64,000 bases of DNA from Dechloromonas sp. Dech2017 (GTDB lineage Bacteria; Pseudomonadota; Gammaproteobacteria; Burkholderiales; Rhodocyclaceae): the NCBI GenBank assembly GCA_009469585.1, contig SSXW01000009.1:51630-115629 (forward strand). The letters are read 5' to 3'. The notes under the pieces are model-generated. The model was given only the letters and a program-made list of their open reading frames with translations, was not told where the DNA came from and made no database searches. Numbering within the stretch: the stretch's first letter is position 1; the number at the start of each line of letters is the position of its first letter. Positions 58,266 through 64,000 of the stretch are shown piece after piece. Position numbers and translations under genes: made by a program.

Positions 58266-59966
58266 ATGGATCCCAATCTGATTTACGCAAAAACCCCGAC
58301 GGGAGACGAGGCCGTACGGCAAAGCACTCGCGTCGTCCAACGCAATTTGCGGATGGTCCTTGTCCAGGTCGACGGCAAGATGAGCGCCGGCGAACTGGCG
58401 GAAAAGATCGGTAATCCGCGCCTCGTCGAGACCGCGTTGCGGGAGCTGGAGAACGGTGGCTTTATCGCACCTGCGATTGATGCTGTTTCCGTCTGGGAGG
58501 AAAGCAAACGGGCGGCAAGGGAACAGGAGCGGGAGCAACTTGTCGCACCGCCAACTTCCGAGTTTTCCAGCTTCGGACCAAAGGTCCCCTCCGTATTGGC
58601 TGATGTCGACAAACCTCAAAGCGCAGCCAGCAATTTCTCGTCGTTTGGAAAGCCTATCCTGCCGGCTAGAACAATAGAGCACACGAAAATCGATCGGCAA
58701 GAAGCACCCAGCTCCGAACCCTCCGAGAGTGCCCCGGTTGGCTCGGGCGACTCTGTTCGTTTACGTAGGCTGCTCGCTCCGAGCTTGGTGATAGGCGTTG
58801 CAGCATTTTTTGCTGGGGTTTTTCTCTTTCCTTATGAGCGATTCAAGCCGGATCTGGAAACCTCGGCGGCCATTCTGCTGAATGCCCCTGTTTCGATCGG
58901 CGAGGTTGGAATTTCCGTTTTTCCCGCACCTCAACTGAAGTTGAAGGACATCAGGATTGGCAATCCCGTTGACAGCACGATCGACGAACTGCGGGTCGGC
59001 TCTCTGCTTGCCATGCTGGGAGGGGCTCCGCGCCGCATTTCCCGGATCGAGGGCAGCGGGGTGAATTTCGCTGCCAATCGCCTGGTTGCCATGCCGATGT
59101 TCGGGGGGGAGGCGGCAACGAATAGTCGGATGCTGATCGGTGAGATCAGAATCGATGGCTTGCAGGTCGGTATTGGCAATGATCAGGCAATGCGTGATCT
59201 GCGTGGCGAAGTGAGGTTCCGTGACGACGGGACTCTGGCCAAGGCTCGTTTTGAAACGGCCGATCGGGGACTTTTGGTCAGCGTGCTTCCCGGCAAGAAC
59301 GAGATTGGTTTGGAAATCGAGGGGCGAGCCTGGAAACCTGTTGGTTCACCCGTCGCATTCTCGGCCCTTCAGGCAAAGGGCAGACTGATGGAAAACCGGC
59401 TACTGATCGAAAACATCGACACCGTCGCCTTGGGAGGGATTCTCCGGGGCAGTTGGCGTCTTGATTGGGAAAATGAGCTGACCATGGCGGGAACCGGGGA
59501 ATTGCTCAGGCTCGACAGCGCCAAGGTGGCCGCCGCCTTCGCTCCTGTCGCAAAGATCGAGGGCGAATTGAGTGGCGAGTTGCGCCTGCGGGCGAGGGGG
59601 GGCGACTGGAAAATGCTATGGACCGATGCCGAGATGACGTTGAATAGCGAAATCGTGCGAGGTGTCTTTAGCGGCGCCGATCTTGGCGAGGCTGTACGTC
59701 GAGGCAGTGGCGCCGAGGTGCGTGCGGGTTCGACAAAATTCGATCGTCTGCGGTCGACCCTGAATATTTCGCCAAATCAGATTTCTGTCCGCAATATCAA
59801 GCTGGACGCCGGCATGATGACCGGAACCGGTCAGTTGGTTGCCTACCGCTACGGCGAAGTGGAAGGAACCGTGGCCGTGACGCTGAGCACCTCGGTCTCA
59901 AGCGTTACCGCGCCGGTCAGGGTCTATGGCACATTGCCAGACCTGACGGCGACTTCTCGCAAATAA
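58266..59966 (+). CDS. AsmA-like membrane protein with cytoplasmic N-terminal domain
   Basis: 566 residues. The first ~75 residues look like a small winged-helix or winged-helix-like domain (LVQVDGKMSAGELAEKIGNPRLVETALRELENGGFI); a disordered Ser/Pro-rich linker follows (~80-160). One membrane segment lies at about 168-190 (LAPSLVIGVAAFFAGVFLFPYERF), and the rest is a periplasmic beta-rich domain like AsmA/TamB (ISVFPAPQLKLKDIRIG, LEIEGRAWKPVG, a C-terminal VSSVTAPVRVYGTLPDLTAT). AsmA relatives move phospholipid to the outer membrane. A DNA-binding or protein-binding front end is unusual. A weak copy of the dispersed motif is near its 3' end. Confidence 0.75.
   Translation: MDPNLIYAKTPTGDEAVRQSTRVVQRNLRMVLVQVDGKMSAGELAEKIGNPRLVETALRELENGGFIAPAIDAVSVWEESKRAAREQEREQLVAPPTSEFSSFGPKVPSVLADVDKPQSAASNFSSFGKPILPARTIEHTKIDRQEAPSSEPSESAPVGSGDSVRLRRLLAPSLVIGVAAFFAGVFLFPYERFKPDLETSAAILLNAPVSIGEVGISVFPAPQLKLKDIRIGNPVDSTIDELRVGSLLAMLGGAPRRISRIEGSGVNFAANRLVAMPMFGGEAATNSRMLIGEIRIDGLQVGIGNDQAMRDLRGEVRFRDDGTLAKARFETADRGLLVSVLPGKNEIGLEIEGRAWKPVGSPVAFSALQAKGRLMENRLLIENIDTVALGGILRGSWRLDWENELTMAGTGELLRLDSAKVAAAFAPVAKIEGELSGELRLRARGGDWKMLWTDAEMTLNSEIVRGVFSGADLGEAVRRGSGAEVRAGSTKFDRLRSTLNISPNQISVRNIKLDAGMMTGTGQLVAYRYGEVEGTVAVTLSTSVSSVTAPVRVYGTLPDLTATSRK
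59748..59784 (+). repeat. Dispersed 36-bp motif, copy 12 (in AsmA-like gene)
   Basis: Reads TCTGCGGTCGAC, CCT, GAATATTTCGCC, AAATCAGATTT; coding, weaker match. Confidence 0.4.
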
Positions 59967-59996
59967 AAAAGGCGGAAACCTTGTTTCCGCCTTTTT
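59966..59996. terminator. Bidirectional terminator between AsmA-like gene and aminotransferase
   Basis: AAAAAGGCGGAAAC, loop CTT, GTTTCCGCCTTTTT: a perfect 14-bp stem with T-runs on both strands, between two convergent genes. Confidence 0.9.
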
Positions 59997-60017
59997 GCAT
60001 CAAGCGCCGGTTGTCGA

Positions 60018-61226
60018 TCAGGATTGGGTCACCGCAGCGATCGCCTTGGCCACGTAATCCAGATTCTTGGTATTGAGCGCGGCCAGGCAGATACGGCCGG
60101 TCGACACGGCGTAGATGCCGAACTCTTCGCGCATACGATCAACCTGGGCGGCGCTCAGGCCAGTGTAGGAGAACATGCCACGTTGCTGGGCGACGAAGGA
60201 GAAATCCTGCGCCACGCCCTGGGCCTTGATGGCATCAACCAGGCCGGTGCGCATGGCGCGGATACGGTCGCGCATGCCGGCCAGTTCGGTTTCCCACATC
60301 TGACGCAGTTCGGCCGAGGCAAGCACGCCGGCAACCAGGGCGCCGCCATGGGTCGGCGGGTTGGAGTAGTTGGTACGGATGACGCGCTTGACCTGCGACA
60401 TGACGCGGGCCGATTCTTCCTTGGAGGCGGTGACGACCGACAGGGCACCGACGCGTTCGCCGTACAGTGAGAAGTTCTTGGAGAACGAGCTGGAGGCGAA
60501 GAATTGCAGGCCGGAAGCCGAGAAGGCACGGACGGCCACGGCGTCGGCATCGATGCCGTCGGCGAAGCCCTGGTAGGCCATATCGAGGAAGGGCACCAAG
60601 CCGCGTTCCTGGCAGATGGCGACGACTTCGCCCCACTGGGCGTCCGACAGATCGGCGCCGGTCGGGTTGTGGCAGCAGGCGTGCAGGACGATGACCGAGC
60701 CGGCGTCGAGGCCCTTCAGGCAGGCCTTCATACCGTCGAAATTGACGCCGCGGGTGGCGGCATCGTAGTACGGATAGTTTTCGACGACGAAGCCGGCCGA
60801 TTCGAACAGGGCGCGATGGTTTTCCCAGGATGGGTCGCTGATGTAAACCTTGGCGTTCGGGTTCAGGCGCTTCAGATAATCGGCGCCGATTTTCAGCGCG
60901 CCGGTGCCGCCCAGGGCCTGGGCGGTGATGACCTGGCCGTTGGCAATGAGGGCGGAGTCCTTGCCGAGCAGCAGGTTCTGGACGGCGGTGTTGTAGGCCG
61001 GGTTGCCTTCGATCGGCTGGTAGCCGCGCGGCAGCGCGGCCTTGACGCGGGCATCCTCGGCGGCCTTGACGGCGGCCAGCAGCGGAATCTTGCCGTTGTC
61101 GTCGAAATACACGCCGACGCCGAGGTTGACCTTGGTGCTGCGCGTATCGGCGTTGAAGGCTTCGTTCAGACCGAGGATAGGATCGCGCGGGGCCATTTCC
61201 ACCGCAGCGAAGATCGAAGAGGACAT
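60018..61226 (-). CDS. Aspartate/aromatic amino acid aminotransferase (class I)
   Basis: PLP aminotransferase of the AspC/TyrB group, 402 residues. EMAPRDPILGLNEAFNAD at the start, LGGTGALKIGADYLKR near 110, LHACCHNPTGADLS near 190, the PLP Lys in ASSSFSKNFSLYGERVGAL near 248, RTNYSNPPTHGGA near 285, and CLAALNTKN near the end. The ATG at 61226 has GGAGT just upstream. Whether it prefers aspartate or aromatic substrates cannot be read here. It is divergent from uvrB and convergent with the AsmA-like gene. Confidence 0.95.
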   Translation of the reverse strand: MSSSIFAAVEMAPRDPILGLNEAFNADTRSTKVNLGVGVYFDDNGKIPLLAAVKAAEDARVKAALPRGYQPIEGNPAYNTAVQNLLLGKDSALIANGQVITAQALGGTGALKIGADYLKRLNPNAKVYISDPSWENHRALFESAGFVVENYPYYDAATRGVNFDGMKACLKGLDAGSVIVLHACCHNPTGADLSDAQWGEVVAICQERGLVPFLDMAYQGFADGIDADAVAVRAFSASGLQFFASSSFSKNFSLYGERVGALSVVTASKEESARVMSQVKRVIRTNYSNPPTHGGALVAGVLASAELRQMWETELAGMRDRIRAMRTGLVDAIKAQGVAQDFSFVAQQRGMFSYTGLSAAQVDRMREEFGIYAVSTGRICLAALNTKNLDYVAKAIAAVTQS

Positions 61227-61303
61227 AGGAACTCCGTGGAATAATACGATCAGGGTTCGCGCAGACGACATTGCTGCGCTTTGAGAAACCGCGGAATTCT
61301 AGC

Positions 61304-63372
<2,069 letters not shown>

Positions 63373-63376
<4 letters not shown>

Positions 63377-63849
63377 GCTATCGCGTGCTGCTCGTCTGCA
63401 TGGGCAACATCTGTCGCTCGCCTACGGCGGAAGGTGTCCTGCGTTATTTTATAAAAATCAATAAACTGGGCGATAAAGTTGAAGTTGATTCTGCCGGAAC
63501 ACACGGCTACCACGTCGGCGAAGCACCGGACTCGCGGACGCAACGTGCGGCCGCTGTGCGCGGCTACAACCTGTCCCAGTTGCGGGCCCGCAAGGTGGCC
63601 CGCCAGGATCTCGACTATTTCGACCTGATTCTGGCCATGGACAAGAGCAACCTGGACAACCTGAGGCGCATGGCCACGCCTGAGCAGCAAGAGCGCATGC
63701 ACCTGTTCATGGACTATGCCCGCAACTTCGACGACGACGAAGTGCCCGATCCTTACTACGGGCTGGGGCACGGATTCGATCTCGTGCTCGACATGGTCGA
63801 AGATGCCTCCCTCGGGTTGCTCGAGGAAATCAAGAAGAAATTGAAGTAG
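63373..63849 (+). CDS. Low-molecular-weight protein tyrosine phosphatase
   Basis: 158 residues. The P-loop CMGNICRSP (Cx5R) at residues 9-17 and the general-acid loop [11 protein letters not shown] near 120 are intact, with [14 protein letters not shown] near 40 typical of the family. Substrates may include tyrosine kinases of polysaccharide export, but none is near. It overlaps uvrB by four bases and is followed by an intrinsic terminator. Confidence 0.94.
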
Positions 63850-63876
63850 TCAAAAAAAATGCCCCGCCTAGGCGGT

Positions 63877-63906
63877 AATGCCGTTCACTTAGGTGAGCGG
63901 CATTTT
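63877..63906 (+). terminator. Intrinsic terminator after the tyrosine phosphatase gene
   Basis: AATGCCG-TTCAC, loop TTAG, GTGAG-CGGCATT, then TTT; one internal mismatch. Confidence 0.7.
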
Positions 63907-64000
63907 TCGTTGTGGGGGTTGTGGACATTGATGCCGGCTGTTAACGTGCCGGGCGATGTTATCGAGCCAGCTCTCTATTACGACAGATGTCATGCCGACG
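63889..64000 (-). CDS. Possible 3' end of a leftward ORF at the right edge
   Basis: A minus-strand frame open from the window edge for 37 codons to a TAA within the terminator hairpin (contains TSVVIESWLDNIARHVNS). No family recognised; it could be chance. Confidence 0.15.
   Translation of the reverse strand, partial: VGMTSVVIESWLDNIARHVNSRHQCPQPPQRKMPLT

Overview
The window is a high-GC, densely packed bacterial chromosome segment. Gene content and order fit a betaproteobacterium, most likely Rhodocyclales (Dechloromonas/Azonexus-like). Pointers are mfd beside ispD-ispF, the smpB / ratA-rnfH / guaB-guaA block, a PHA phasin, type-II QueF and several c-di-GMP proteins. The placement is inferred from protein resemblance; no search was run.

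Layout. 1-9.7 kb: the 5' part of mfd (leftward), two tiny paralogous Arg-rich proteins, an odd alpha/beta-hydrolase, the azlCD exporter, a leftward operon of a DUF4010/MgtC membrane protein with the complete AmmeMemoRadiSam trio (MEMO1-like, AMMECR1-like, radical SAM), then ispD-ispF-thpR. 9.8-16.7 kb: a c-di-GMP signalling operon (degenerate receiver-PAS-GGDEF-EAL, a DUF3391-like small protein, an HDOD protein), then an ompR/envZ-type pair split by a ~240-bp element with terminal inverted repeats. 16.7-28.2 kb: tsaB-rimI-udg, lplT, a LysR regulator, alr-radA, a GGDEF-EAL protein and an FtsX-like permease. 28.2-33.1 kb: a partner-switching cluster (RsbW-like kinase, FecR, OmpA lipoprotein, CHASE2-SpoIIE phosphatase, metallo-beta-lactamase-fold protein, STAS). 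33.2-40.9 kb: ygiQ, a truncated globin, typA, a PAS-GGDEF-EAL protein and moaA. 41.1-49 kb: tRNA-Arg, a sirtuin, a phasin, mutS with a secreted phosphatase, queF and a solitary menD. 49.1-57.2 kb: a DUF2235 hydrolase with a LecA-like tail, an Hpt protein, a NarL-type regulator, smpB, ratA-rnfH, a DUF4124 protein and guaB-guaA. 57.3-64 kb: a 5'-truncated integrase beside tRNA-Asn with duplicated terminators, an AsmA-like protein, an aromatic/aspartate aminotransferase, uvrB and a low-molecular-weight phosphatase.

Cross-cutting signals. (1) A dispersed ~36-bp motif (GCTGCGGTCGAC, three bases, an A/T tract, GGCcaAAAT, AAA) occurs about twelve times, mostly in one orientation. It lies in intergenic DNA, at gene ends, in two signal-peptide regions and across the alr/radA junction. 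(2) Heptanucleotide tandem repeats are carried in frame inside mfd and ygiQ. (3) The ompR/envZ element carries an ORF spanning nearly its whole length that keeps ATGA-type overlaps with both neighbours. (4) Several genes have a GTAAAAT -10-like box only a few bases before the start codon, suggesting leaderless mRNAs. Most other genes are ordinary, with ATGA overlaps typical of operons. No CRISPR array, rRNA or complete insertion sequence was seen.
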